A stretch of DNA of 64,000 nt, taken from NCBI RefSeq assembly GCF_018294505.1, contig NC_057794.1, positions 192,185,201-192,249,200 on the forward strand. Direction: 5' to 3'. Source of the DNA: Triticum aestivum (lineage: Eukaryota > Streptophyta > Magnoliopsida > Poales > Poaceae). The notes beneath the pieces were generated by a model. That model did not search any database. It was not told where the DNA came from and saw only the letters and a list, made by a program, of their open reading frames with translations. Both the position numbers and the translations under genes were made by a program. Below, piece by piece: positions 32,151-43,373 of the stretch (its first letter is position 1; the number at the start of each line of letters is the position of its first letter).

Positions 32151-32894
32151 CTAGAAATATTCTTCGGTCGTTGACTCCATGATATCTGCTCCGGCTTCAT
32201 CAACATAGTCATCATCGCTACTATCTGCTTCTGAGTCGGTGCCGTCGATGATGATGTAGTCTTTCGGGCTAATTTCCTGAGGTTCTTCGTCTTCATCTAC
32301 TGGCGTAGGGTCTCCCATAAATATTCCAATCTTCTTGATCAGGTCGTCATTCTTCTCCACCAATACTTCAATTTCCTCTTCATAATCTTCACGTGTAGCC
32401 TTGAGTTCTTCCTCCAGTTCCTTGATTCTAGTCTTTGCCTTCTTCAGGTCTATCATGTTGGCGCACATCTGGTTCTCCTGTCGTCGAATGTGCTGGTTTA
32501 GCTCCTGGATAAAAGCTGCGATTGATCTATCCTTCCTGGTGCTGATCATCTCCCAGTGTTCATCTCAGCGCCCACAAATCTGGTAGATAGTATCCTTGAG
32601 ATCCTTGCGGTAGACTTCTCCAATGTGTCCCATGGCGATGTGAGCTGCCATGCTCTTTCCTAGACTCCAAGTTGGTGCATCAAAAGAAAACTCTATGGGC
32701 TCAGTGACTGGCATGAACGTCCTTCCTGGAACTTGAACTTGAATCACCCAGCGCTCTTCTTCAGGTAAAGTGGCGTTGTAGGTTCCGGTGAATCTTGGTA
32801 CTCCTATATTCAGGTATCTAGTGACTTCCTTCAAGTGGCGTCCAAAGGGTGTATCTTCATCCGGTTGTGTGAACTTGTTCCTTGCATCCGCCAT
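32151..32894 (-). pseudogene. Tek upstream ORF before gag
   Basis: 247 codons from MADARNKFTQPDEDTPFG, in one phase, with a single TGA at 32565-32567 (CGA to TGA). The first half looks globular (RYLNIGVPRFTGTYNATLP, WVIQVQVPGRTFMPV). The second half has a heptad-rich coiled coil (RIKELEEELKATREDYEEE) and an acidic tail (DSEADSSDDDYVDEA). It lies between the PBS and gag in the sense direction. I do not recognise it; it is not gag or a pol enzyme. Apart from one decay-type stop it looks preserved as a protein. Confidence 0.6.
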
Positions 32895-32987
32895 CCTAAA
32901 GAGTAGAAAAGATGAGAGGTCAGAAGAGGAGAGAGTGAATAGTGATCTAGGTCTTGTGCTTAGTGGTCGTGTCCTACAGTCAGCGTG

Positions 32988-33000
32988 TGCTCTAATACCA
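32988..33000 (-). promoter_or_regulatory. Tek primer-binding site
   Basis: Minus strand TGGTATTAGAGCA, four bases inside the 5' LTR. It resembles the TGGTATCAGAGC form complementary to initiator methionine tRNA. Confidence 0.7.
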
Positions 33001-33004
33001 TCTC

Positions 33005-35402
33005 CGTAGTGACCAGACCTCAAACAATCTAATCTCTGTGCTCAGGTGTCATCCGATCAGTAATGTTGACACCACACAGTACTCGGAGGATTTATAGCAG
33101 AGTAGCAATCACACACTTATTACATCGAGTGTCTCAAAAGAGAACTTATTACAATAAATATGACTTAACGCCATCTAATAATGATAACATCGGAAGGCTT
33201 GGAAGATAAGTGAGTCCATCAACTCCAACGGCATCACTGAGTATAGAACCACGACCTAAAAACTCCTTAATCGTCGTTTGAAAAGTCTACAACATTAATG
33301 TTACAGCCCGAAAACGGGTCAGCACATGGAATATGCTCGCAAGGTAACACATAGAGAGTAATGGAATGAAACAGCTATACTATATGCATATTTGGCTGGT
33401 GGAAAGCTCTATGGTTACAGTTTTGCGTAAAGCCAATTGTTCCCTACTTCAAAGGAATAAAATTTAATTACTATCATCGTGGTTGTTAAACATTGAGAAT
33501 GGTTGACATCATTCTCAATCCCAATTGAGCATCATCATTAAACATAACCCAACAAAATTAATTTAGAGTAACATGTTGAGATTCACATGAAAATCCAAGT
33601 ACTAGATACTCAAGATGTCCATAACCGGGGACACGGCTAACCATGATTAGTTTATTACACTCTGCAGACGTTTGCGCACTTTTCCCCACAAGACTCGATC
33701 GCCTCCATTTGGTCTCTCGCACTACATGGTGTTTGAGAAGACGGATGACCGAGACATAGTCTTTCAGAAGCGCTAGCACCTTACGATCGGGTAGACCGTA
33801 CCACCTACATCCCCTACATCTACTAGTCTACCACTGTAAGAGTTCGCACGACTTAGTCAACTATGCTAGAGACCATAATAGCTTGTGGCTGCACACAGAA
33901 GTTTCTAGTATGAATAGTCTCATGATCCCTTTGAGCCTGGGTGGCGGTCCAAAAGAAAATAGGCAAGTCCTGGAATACCTAGGTGCCTCAATCCACCCAG
34001 ATGTGTGTTTAAGTTGCCACCTTAGATAAACCACTAATTAACAATCTCACATCTGTCATGGACTTCACTCACCCAATCCACGTCTACTAGCATAGCATGG
34101 CATAATAAGCAAACGTAGAAGTAACACCCAAAGGTTTGATAATAACAGGTAATAGGTACTACCTCATCTACTTCCCATCCCACAATTTAATTAGATCCTA
34201 ATCATGCAATGTGTGAGGATTGATCTAATGAAATAAAACTGGGTAGTAGAAAAGGTATGATCAAAGTGTTACTTGCCTTGCTGATGATCCGCGAAACCTA
34301 ACGATTCGAAGTAACAGGCGGCGCACTCTGGGTATTCTATCGCAGACAAACAAACAAGCATACAATAAGTACTCATCTAATGTACAGGTAAAACCCAAAT
34401 AAGAGATCTAACCAGAATGTTCAACTTAAGAACTCCGATTGGCAAAAAGAATCAAATCGAACGAAACAACGAAAGACGAACGGCGAAAGAAAACAACTTT
34501 GTTCTAGTAATCTGGATCTAGGGCAAATTTTACAGTATCAAAATCTTGTTTAAGTTGGTTAAACGGATAGAGGGTTTCGAGACGAAACTCTAGGTGCTTG
34601 AATCGCCTGATTCCGATAAACGAGTGAAAAGTTAAACTAAAACGAAAATTGGATCAGGAATCGCGATCAGAGAAATCGCGGATTTAATCCGAGAAAAAGA
34701 AAAACGACGAACGCCAAATATTTTTTTTCTCTTTTTTTTCGGCACGGAAAACGAGGCGCGACGAACCTCGGGCGGCGGGATCGTCTGGGGCGGCTCCGGC
34801 GGCATGCGCGGATCGAGGCGGGGCTGATGGGCTGGGGCGGCTCAGGGCGGCGCTATTTAAAGGCTGCCCCCGGGCGGTGTCCCGCTCGGGTACGGCCCGA
34901 AGTCGGTTCGTTTTTTTTAATTATTCCGCTCGGAAGAAAAATTAAAAGAAATACTAAACGGACTCCAAAAATTCCGAAATAAATTTTCACGGGCTTCTAA
35001 AATCAAGCCGCACAAGGTGAACATTTATTTGGGCCCTAAATGCAATTTTGAAAAACGCACTTTTTCCCTAAATTCAAATAAAACACCGAAAAACTCCGAA
35101 ATAAAATCTTATTTGATTTTTTTTATTAAATTCTCAATATTTCTTTATTTTGGGAAAGTCATTTTATTCCCTCTCTCATATTTTTGTAATAGAAATAATT
35201 GATGATAAAATAAATAAAATCAAATGATCCTATTCTCAAAATTTGAGAAAACTCAAATATGAAAATAACGAAATCCCCAACTCTCGCCGTGGGTCATTGA
35301 GTTGCGTAGAATTTTTAGGATCAACCAAAATGCAAAAATAAAATATGATATGCATGATGATCTAATGTATAACATTCCAAATTGAAAATTTGGGATGTTA
35401 CA
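33005..35402 (-). repeat. Tek 5' LTR (about 2398 bp)
   Basis: Pairs with 25170-27566. The terminal T has become C (CGTAGTGACC against TGTAGCGACC), a C/T change. TATA-like TTTAAATA lies at about 34854-34861. Confidence 0.9.
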
Positions 35403-35407
35403 TTTGA

Positions 35408-35898
35408 AGCCTTTGCTCTTCAGGATGTCTTTGAGTGTGTCATACCAAGCACGAGGGGCTTGTTTGAGGCCATACAGTGCCTTATTGAGTTTGTAAAGCA
35501 TGTCAAGATGTTTTGGATCTTCAGAACCAGGCGGTTGTGCAACATACACTTCTTCTTCAATCTTGCCATTGAGAAAGGCACTCTTCACATCCATTTGATA
35601 CAGAAGGATATTATGATGATTTTGCATAGGCTAGCAGTATGCGAATAGCTTCAAGCCTAGCCACCGGAGAAAATTTTTCATCGAAGTCAATTCCTTCAAC
35701 TTGAGTGTATCCTTGAGCAACGAGACAAGCCTTGTTTCTGACAACTTGACCATGCTCATCTTGCTTGTTGCGATATATCCATTTAGTGCCTATGATATTG
35801 TGTTTACGAGGATCAGGACGCTTGACCAGTTCCCATACATTATTCAAGTCGAACTGTTGAAGCTCTTCTTGCATAGCTTGAATCCATTCAGGTTCCAT
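35408..35898 (-). pseudogene. CopA reverse transcriptase, N-terminal part
   Basis: Begins [24 protein letters not shown] and includes [25 protein letters not shown], then after a one-base insertion near 35623 YQMDVKSAFLNG (first catalytic Asp), YKLNKALYGLKQAPRAWYD. It is cut by Tek after LKSKGF and continues at 25169. Confidence 0.88.
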
Positions 35899-36380
35899 GA
35901 AGGCTTCATCAACTTTCTTTGGTTCAGATATTGAGACAAATGCAAAGTGCCCACAGAAATTTGCTAGCTGAGTTGACCTTGAACGAGTGAGTGGACCAGG
36001 TGCATTGATGCTATCAATTATCTTCTCAATCTATACTTCATTTGCAACATGAGGATGAACTGGATGAAGATTTTGCTCTTGCTAATCATTGTCATCGTTT
36101 GAAGGATTGCCTTCAGGATGAGCATTGTCTTCAGGTTGATTAGGTGCAGAAATGATAAGTTCCTCTTCAGGCTGTACTTCAGACGGTATGATTTCTCTAG
36201 TTCCCATAAGCTTGATGGATTCACTAGGTGGAATTTCATCTAGCACATTTGTCAGGTGCTCTCTTTGCGAGCCGTTAGTCTCATCGAACCGCACATCCAC
36301 AGTTTCAACCACTTTATAGTGAAAGAGGTTGAAGACTATGTAGGAGTGCGAATCCTTTCCGTAACCAAGCATAAAACCTC
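35899..36380 (-). pseudogene. CopA integrase-RT linker
   Basis: MLGYGKDSHSYIVFNL and VVETVDVRFDETNGSQ are typical of the end of a copia integrase. An acidic Pro/Glu-rich linker follows (SEVQPEEELIISAPN). Stops break the frame near 36080 and 35935. Confidence 0.65.
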
Positions 36381-36585
36381 CATGTGCTTTCGGTGAAAAT
36401 TTTGAAGTGTGATGTGAATCCTTGATCCAGCACCTAGCACCAAATACTCTAAAGTAACTAACATTTGGCTTATTACCAGTGAGGAGTTCATAGGATGTTT
36501 TCTTCAGAAGCTTGTGAAGATAAACACGGTTGATGACATGGCATGTAGTATCAATAGCTTCAGGCCAGAAATTTCTTGGTGTCTT

Positions 36586-36900
36586 CTATTCATCGAGCAT
36601 CGTCCGAGCCATCTCAATGAGTGTTTTGTTCTTGCGTTCCATGATGCCATTCTTCTGCGACGTGTACGGAGCTGAGAACTCATGAGTGATGCCCAATGTA
36701 TCAAGATAAGTGTCGAGGCCGGTGTTCTTGATTTCAGTGCCATTGTCACTTCTGATGTGCTTGATCTTGACGCCATAGTTGTTCATGGCTCGATTGGCGA
36801 AGCGTCTGAAGACATCCTGCACTTTAGTCTTGTAGAGGATTATGTGTACCCATGTATATCTTGAATAATCATCAACAATGATGAAGCCATAGAGACAAGC
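36586..36900 (-). pseudogene. CopA integrase core
   Basis: QDVFRRFANRAMNNYGVKIK, then HIRSDNGTEIKN (catalytic Asp) and SAPYTSQKNGIMERKNKTLIEMAR (catalytic Glu), ending MLDE at a stop at 36586. The first catalytic Asp region lies in a short piece, partly deleted: the text passes from AKHPYSL to LYSNYYCL, losing about two dozen residues of the usual segment. Confidence 0.8.
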
Positions 36901-37495
36901 AGTAGTAGTTAGAGTAGAGTAGTGAGTAGGGATGCTTGGCCCTCGTCATCTTTCCATCTTCGCAGGCACCGCATAAGTGATCCTTCTTGAACTTGACACC
37001 CTCGATTCCTATGACGTGCTTCTTCTTTGCGAGAGTATGCAAGTTCCTCATGCCAGCACGCCCTAGCCTCCGATGCCAGAGCCAGCACTTTGAAGCTTTT
37101 GCAAGAAGACATATGTCAAGCTGTGGTCCTGCTGAGAAATCTACCATGTACAAATCATCTTTCCGATACCCTTCAAAGACTAGAGACTTGTCAGATTCCA
37201 TTAGAACAAGGCAACGATATTTTCCAAATATCACAATCATGTTCAAATCGCAAAGCATTGATACAGACATTAAGTTGAAGCCAAGGGATTCAACAAGCAT
37301 CACTTTATCCATGTGTTGTTCCTTTGAGATTGCAACTCTACCTAGACCCAATACCTTGCTTTTACCAGTGTCAGCAAATGTGATGTGACTCTTCTCAGAT
37401 GGACGTAAGGTTGAGGCCATGAGAAGACTTTGATCACCAGTCATATGATTAGTGCATCCACTATCGATAATCCATTCTGAAGCAGCTGGTGTCAT
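36872..37495 (-). pseudogene. CopA protease and GAG-pre-integrase domain
   Basis: SEWIIDSGCTNHMTG holds the copia protease DSG active site. Further on, WLWHRRLGRAGMRNLHTLAKK and HLCGACEDGKMTRAKHP form the HHCC finger at the integrase start. The usual LGH reads LGR, which removes a zinc ligand. The frame drifts after SLL owing to a deletion. Confidence 0.85.
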
Positions 37496-38313
37496 ACCCT
37501 ACAGAACAGTTAGTCGGATACGCTTCACGAAGAGTATTGTGAAGCATAAGCATTTGACGAGCAAGTGAATTATGAAAGCTCAGACCCAGGTTAGAACTGA
37601 TAGGATGCTTGTTAAGTGACTTAGAAATGAAATATATAATAAGATCATTTGGGCATTTTATCTTGTGCCCCACAAGATGTTTTAGGTCCCCAGCAATAGC
37701 TTCAGACGCATTTGATTTTTGGCTGGAGACCTTTCCCTGCAAAAGAGAGTTAATTCTTCTTAACCACCCACACCTTCAGGGGTGGATTAGAAGCAATGAG
37801 TCCAAGTGCATCATCTGAGAACTTTGGCGTCGAATCCCTGGCAAATAGTTTTGCATGAGGTGAATAATACTAATAAGAATAAGCAGAGTATTTCTTGGTC
37901 TTATGAACATGGCGGTTTGATGAAACACGCTCATATTCATAGGCCTAAGTATGGTTTCCCTGCAATACATTTGTGTTAGTGCGACTCGGGTGAGTCCTCT
38001 GTCTGTATGAAGCCTTTGGACCATATGAAGCCTGTGGTCCGGGGTTTGTCTTCTTCCCTTGTGGTGTCATGACGACATTCACAGGAAGATTCTCCAGACA
38101 CCTTTTCAGCACCCAGACTGTCTTCATAGGTGGCCCATGCCTGCAGTTAGTACCAATATACCTGGCAAAAACTTCACCATTCTGATTCTTAAACAGTTTA
38201 TAGTTTGCATCAAAGGATTCATCAATGACAATAGAGTTAGCACAAGTGAAGCCAGATAGGGTGGATGGATCCACTGAAGGTTCCTTTGCATCAACCCATG
38301 TGGTTTTGGGGTA
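37496..38313 (-). pseudogene. CopA gag-protease linker region
   Basis: Continues the polyprotein after the S1 insertion (YPKTTWVDAKEPSVDPSTL, GFTCANSIVIDES, FARYIGTNC). Homologous text lies in CopB at 55870-56495. It has frameshifts and a stop after QGNHT near 37945. Function is unclear; it is a conserved spacer between the coiled coil and protease. Confidence 0.65.
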
Positions 38314-38318
38314 CTTCT

Positions 38319-39909
38319 TGCTACCTCTTTTAGCACTGCGTTCGTTTTCCCCGAAGAGGAAGGGATGATGCAGCAAAGTAGCATAAGTATTTCCCTCAGT
38401 TTTTGAGAACAAAGGTATCAATCCAATAGGAGGCTACGCACGAGTCCCTTGTACCTGCACAAAACAAATAAATCCTCGCAACCAACGCAAATAGGGGTTG
38501 TCAATCCCTATAGGGCCACTTACGAGAGTGAGATCTGATAGATATGATAAGATAATATTTTTGGTATTTTTATGATAAAGATGCAAAGTAAAATAAAGGC
38601 AACGTAAATAGCAAAGCAAATAACTAAGTAGTAGGAGATTAATATGATAAAGATAGACCCGGGGGCCATAGGTTTCACTAGTGTCTTCTCTCGAGAGCAT
38701 AAGTATTCTACGGTGGGTGAACAAATTACTGTTGAGCAATTGACAAAATTGAGAATAGTTATGAGAATATCTAGGTATGATCATGTATATAGGCATCACG
38801 TCCGAGACAAGTAGACCGACTCCTGCCTGCATCTACTACTATTACTCCACTCATCAACCGCTATCCAGCATGCATCTAGAGTATTAAGTTAAAAACAGAG
38901 TAACACCTTAAGCAAGATGACATGATGTAGAGAGATAGACTCATGCAATATGAAGAAAACCCCATCTTGTTATCCTCGATGGCAACAATACAATACGTGC
39001 CTTGCTGCCCTTACTGTCACCGGGAAAGGACACCGCAAGATTGAACCCAAAGCTAAGCACTTCTCCCATTGCAAGAAAGATCAATCTAGTAGGCCAAACC
39101 AAACTGATAATTCGAAGAGACTTGCAAAGATAACCAATCATACATAAAAGAATTCACAGAAGATTCAAATATTATTCATAGATAGACTTGATCATAAACC
39201 CACAATTCATCGGTCTCTACAAACACACCGCAAAAATAAGATTACATCGAATAGATCTCCAAAATATAGGGGGAGAACATTGCATTGATATCCAAAAAGA
39301 GAGAAGAAGCCATCTAGCTACTAACTATGGACCCGTAGGTCTGAAGTAAACTACTCACACTTCATCGGAGGGGCTATGGTGTTGATGTAGAAGCCCTCCG
39401 TGATTGATGCCCCCTCTGGCGGAGCTTCGGAACAGGCCCCAAGATGGGATCTCGTGGATACAGAAAGTTACGGCGGTGGAATTAGGGTTTTGGCTCCTGT
39501 TCTTATCGTTTGGGGGTACGTGGATATATATAGGAGGAAGAAGTACGTCGGTGGAGCAACAGAGGGCCCACGAGGGTGGAGGACACGCCCGGGGGGGGGG
39601 GGGGCAGGCGCGCCCCCCTACCTCGTGGCCTCCTGTTAGTTGGCTTGATGTAGGGTCCAAATCTCCTGAGTTGAATTTGGTGAGAAAGTCACGTTCCCGA
39701 AGGTTTCATTCCATTTGGACTCCGTTTGATATTCCTTTTCTTTCAAACCCTAAAACATGCAAAAAACAGCAATTCTGGGCTGGGCCTCCGGTTAATAGGT
39801 TAGTCCCAAAAATAATATAAAAGTGGATAATAAAGCCCAATAATGTCCAAAACAGTAGATAATATAGCATGGAGCAATAAAAAATTATAGATATGTTGGA
39901 GACGTATCA
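38319..39909 (-). mobile_element. S1: solo LTR inserted in CopA gag
   Basis: 1591 bp with plus-strand ends TGCTACCTC and GGAGACGTATCA and no second LTR or internal region. It splits the CopA text KPEQ/YPKTT. The flanks are cttct (38314-38318) and ctgct (39910-39914), a target duplication with one change. A TATATATA stretch lies at about 39524-39532 and a 14-base G run at 39591-39604. It probably arose by LTR-LTR recombination. Confidence 0.85.
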
Positions 39910-39914
39910 CTGCT

Positions 39915-40305
39915 CAGGCTTCCAGTAAGAGCCATCAGCATTCATTTTCCTTTCGAACCCAACACCCTCTTTCCTAGGGTTTCGGTTCAGAATCTGCCTT
40001 TTGAGGACATCACATAGTGTCTGATGCCCTTTGAGACTTTTGTACATCCCTGTTTCAAGCAATGTCTTCAACCTAGCATTTTCATCAGCAATAGCAGTGG
40101 CATCCTCAGCAGAGGGGTTAGTTACCACATCAACAATTGAAGATATTGCAACAGTGGCAGCAATAGTACATTCAGCAATAGAAGTAGCATTATCACGCTC
40201 AAGGCATTTTAGACATGGTGGTTCAAATCCTTCCAGAGTGGGACTGATCTGTTGAGCGTGAAGTGACTCATTTTCCTTTTGAAGATCTTCATGAATTGCT
40301 CTCAA
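39915..40305 (-). pseudogene. CopA gag C-terminal region
   Basis: About 130 residues starting RAIHEDLQKENESLHAQQ, a coiled coil continuing the previous frame after a frameshift near 40310-40350. It then runs through ENARLKTLLETGM and CDVLKRQILNRNPR up to the S1 insertion. The CopB copy at 54951-55735 shows the same arrangement. Confidence 0.7.
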
Positions 40306-41486
40306 TTTCTCAAGTTCTTGCTTCCTTTGAAGATAATCATAGGAAAGCTTTTCATGAGTTGTTGAGACGTTTCATGACGACTTTCCAGTTCCTCATACTT
40401 AACATGAAGATTTTTTATGTCTTCAGTTAAGGACTGAGATCGAGTCATTTCCGCGTCCAACAAGTCATCTCTTTTGTCTAACAGTTTTTGAATATGTTCC
40501 ATAGCTCTCTGCTGTTCAGTTGCAATTTTAGCAAGTGTTTTGTAGCTGGGTTTGGAATCACAATCAGAGTCATCTTCACTGGATATTTGATAGTGAGCAT
40601 TGCATGAGTTTACCTTGGCACCACGTTCCATGAAGCAATAGGTGGGAGCGGAGTCGTCCTTGTCATTAGCATCAGCGTTGGTGACGAAGTCATTGTCTTC
40701 AGTGTTGAAGATGGACTTGGCAACGTAGGCTGTAGCCAGACTTGCGACGCCAGAGTCAGACTCCTCCTCGGACTCCACCTCCGCCTCCTCAGAAGCAGAC
40801 TCCTCCTCTGAATCCATTTCCTTGCCAACAAACGCACGAGCCTTGCCAGATGAGCTCTTCTTGTATGATGAAGACTTTGAGGAAGACTTGGAAGAAGACT
40901 TTGAGTATTTCTTTTTCTCCTTGTCATCATAATCATATTCCTTGCTCTTCTTCTTCTTCTTCTTCTTCTTCTTCTTCTTCTTCTTCTTCTTCTTCTTCTT
41001 CTTCTTCTTCTTCTTCTTCTTCTTCTTCTTCTTCTTCTTCTTCTTCTTCTTCTTCTTCTTGTTCTCATTGTCCCACCGTGGACACTCAGAGATGTAGTGA
41101 CCAGGTTTCTTGCACTTGTGGCATGTTCTCTTCTTGTAGTCATGAGTAGAAGCTTCATCATTCCTTGAGCTGGATTGTGAAGACTTTATGAAGCCTTTCT
41201 TCCTAGTGAACTTCTGGAACTTCTTCACTAGCATAGCAAGCTCCTTTCCAACATCTTCAGGATCATCAGAACTGCAGTCAGATTCTTCTTCAGATGAGGA
41301 AACAACTTTTGCCTTCAAAGCGCGAGTTTGGCCATAGTTGGGACCGTAGATATCTCTTTTCTCAGAAAGCTGAAACTCATGTGTGTTGAGCCTTTCCAGT
41401 ATGTCAGATGGATCGAGTGTCTTGAAGTCAGGGCATTCTTGAATCATCAGGGCTAGGGTGTCAAACGAGCTATCAAGTGATCTCAA
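40302..41486 (-). CDS. gag: CopA gag with zinc knuckle and poly-lysine
   Basis: 394 residues open. It starts in the gag capsid region (LDSSFDTLALMIQECPDFKTL) and carries the knuckle CHKCKKPGHYISEC near 41075-41120. A run of about 37 lysines follows, encoded by the (CTT)n repeat. Then come a Ser/Lys-rich stretch, an acidic stretch and a coiled coil (HIQKLLDKRDDLLDAEM, YEELESRHE). CopB has only a few lysines at this point. The true start is at 41971. Confidence 0.8.
   Translation of the reverse strand: MRSLDSSFDTLALMIQECPDFKTLDPSDILERLNTHEFQLSEKRDIYGPNYGQTRALKAKVVSSSEEESDCSSDDPEDVGKELAMLVKKFQKFTRKKGFIKSSQSSSRNDEASTHDYKKRTCHKCKKPGHYISECPRWDNENKKKKKKKKKKKKKKKKKKKKKKKKKKKKKKKKKKKKKKSKEYDYDDKEKKKYSKSSSKSSSKSSSYKKSSSGKARAFVGKEMDSEEESASEEAEVESEEESDSGVASLATAYVAKSIFNTEDNDFVTNADANDKDDSAPTYCFMERGAKVNSCNAHYQISSEDDSDCDSKPSYKTLAKIATEQQRAMEHIQKLLDKRDDLLDAEMTRSQSLTEDIKNLHVKYEELESRHETSQQLMKSFPMIIFKGSKNLRN
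40946..41060. repeat. (CTT)n microsatellite inside CopA gag
   Basis: About 115 bases, some 38 units, nearly perfect. On the minus strand it is (AAG)n and encodes lysine in the gag frame. Confidence 0.97.
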
Positions 41487-41971
41487 GAGTGTCTTGACGA
41501 TTTCATGATTGGTGATCTCAGTAGCGCCGAGAGCTTGAAGCTCATTTGTGATGTCAGTGAGGCGATCAAATATGAGCTGAACATTCTCATTGCCGTTTCT
41601 CTTGAAGCGGTTGAAGAGGTTGCGAAGGACACTGATCCTTTGATCTCTCTGGGTTGAGACGCCTTCGTTGACCTTGGAGAGCTAGTCCCAGACTAGCTTC
41701 GATGTTTCCAAAGCACTCACACGGCCATACTGTCCTTTGGTCAGATGACCATAGATGATGTTCTTGGCAGTAGAATCCAGTTGAATGAACTTCTTGACAT
41801 TAGCAGGGTGACACCTTCACCAGTCTTGGGAACGCCATTCTTGACAACATACTAGAGGTCAACATCAATGGCTTCAAGATGCATACGCATCTTATTCTTC
41901 CAGTAGGGATATTCAGTTCCATCAAAGACGGGGCACGCAGCGGAGACTTTGATTATCCCTGCAGTCGACAT
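41487..41971 (-). pseudogene. gag: CopA gag N-terminal part
   Basis: The ATG at 41969-41971 opens MSTAGIIKVSAACPVFDGTEYPYW, which matches CopB 53902 onward. Stops include TAG for TGG after DVDL and another in VWD*LSKV, with a one-base loss near 41805-41815. The section codes the matrix/capsid N-terminus. Confidence 0.8.
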
Positions 41972-42021
41972 AGCTAAAATTCCAGGTGGTTAAACCGAAT
42001 CACACAGAACAAGGGAGTACC

Positions 42022-42037
42022 TTTCTCTGACACCAAT
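42022..42037 (-). promoter_or_regulatory. CopA primer-binding site
   Basis: Minus strand ATTGGTGTCAGAGAAA directly beside the 5' LTR. CopB has the better conserved ATTGGTATCAGAGCA, the initiator-tRNA site of many copia elements. Confidence 0.8.
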
Positions 42038-43373
42038 TGAAAGTGGTAGTTATAGACTAGAGGGGGGGTGAATAGGCGATTTTTATGAAAGTCTTCAAAA
42101 CATGGAAGTTTCGGAGACAAACGATAGAAATGAACCTGTAAACATGCAGCGGAAGGTAGACTACACTAGGCAAGCCATAGTCAAGTATTCAATGAAGTGA
42201 AAGCACGAAGACTAATAGTAGCTAGGCAGTACGGATCAGGATGGAAGATAGTATGAAGCCAATCAGAACAAACAGTCACACAGTGAAGACAAAAAGATAA
42301 TGCAAACAGGCAATGACTTCACAAGTACGAACTGTAAATAAAGAGAAGGGATGGATAGAACCAGTTGCTTGTTGAAGACAATGATTTGTTGGACCAGTTC
42401 CAGTTGCTGTGACAACTATACGTCTGGTTAGGGAGGCTGAGATTTAACTTAGAAGACCGTGTCTTCACCTTATTCCCCTTGAGCTAAGGACACACAGTCC
42501 TCGCCCAATCACTTAGGTAAGTCTTCAAGGTAGACTTCCAAACCTTCATAGACTTCGTTCACCGGTGATCCACAATGACTCTTGGATGCTCAGAACGCGA
42601 CGCCTAACCGGCTGGAGGATTCACCGTCCTCAAGTGTAACTAGTCTTCAAATCACACAAACAGGAAGACTTCAGTGATGCCTAACACTCTTTGGCTCTGG
42701 GTGTTTAGGGCTTTGTCCTTGCAAGGATTTCTCTCTCAAAGGCTTCGGAGGTGGGTTGCTCTCAAATGACAAAAGCCATGCACTAACTCTGAGCAGCCAC
42801 CAATTTATGGTGTAGGGGGTGGGCTATTTATAGCCACTAGGCAACCCAATCTGATTTGTCCGAAATGACCCTGGGTCACTAAGGAACTGACACGTGTTCC
42901 AATGGTCACATTTCAAACACACGCGACAACTTTACTTGGGCTACAAATAAAGCTGACTCATCCATCTCTGGATAAGATTTGCTCTCATTGTCTTCACTCG
43001 AAGACATAGGATTTTGGTTAAGAATCACTTCAGTCACTCTGACTTTGTTCACTGGGACCCCACCTAATAGTACGGTGGTTCCTATGACTCAACAAAGAAG
43101 AGAAGGAAACAACAAAACAACTAAGTCTCCGCGCTCCATAGTCTTCACGCGATGTCTTCCCTTATCATAGTCTTCAATGTGAATATCTTCACATACCACC
43201 TTTGTCTTCAATGTCTTCATACATTTTTAGGGGTCATCTCCGGTAGGTAAACCGAATCAATGAGGGACTACTACCTGTGTTATCCTACAATTCTCACAAA
43301 CACATTAGTCCCTCAACCAGGTTTGTCATCAATACTCCAAAACCAACTTGGGGTGGCACTAGATGCACTTACA
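42038..43373 (-). repeat. CopA 5' LTR (1336 bp)
   Basis: Near identical to 8931-10265. The TATA palindrome lies at 42832-42845. Ends TGAAAGTGG and GCACTTACA on the plus strand. Confidence 0.92.

Larger units (their letters stand above)
25170..35402 (-). mobile_element. Tek: Tekay-type chromovirus (Ty3/gypsy)
   Basis: LTRs of about 2.4 kb with a perfect target duplication tttga at 25165-25169 and 35403-35407. On the minus strand: PBS, an upstream frame with coiled coil, gag with zinc knuckle, PR, RT, RNase H, integrase, then a chromodomain. Gypsy order plus a C-terminal chromodomain identifies a chromovirus; the long gag-pol layout fits Tekay/Del. It inserted into the CopA RT gene. Several stops make it inactive. 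Confidence 0.92.
8931..43373 (-). mobile_element. CopA: Sirevirus/Maximus-type Ty1/copia element with nested insertions
   Basis: Two LTRs of 1335 and 1336 bp with TG...CA ends bound the element, with a perfect target duplication actgc at 8926-8930 and 43374-43378. Removing NA1, Tek and S1 leaves roughly 14.5 kb. Reading on the minus strand: PBS, gag with zinc knuckle and coiled coil, protease, integrase, RT, RNase H, a 4-kb accessory gene, several polypurine tracts and the 3' LTR. PR-IN-RT-RH order is copia. The long gag, extra 3' gene and repeated AAAAGGGGGAGA tracts fit the Sirevirus group. Confidence 0.9.

Noticed and set aside
40742..41149. Plus-strand frame with a long serine run
   Set aside because: It is the mirror of the (AAG)n gag repeat on the minus strand.
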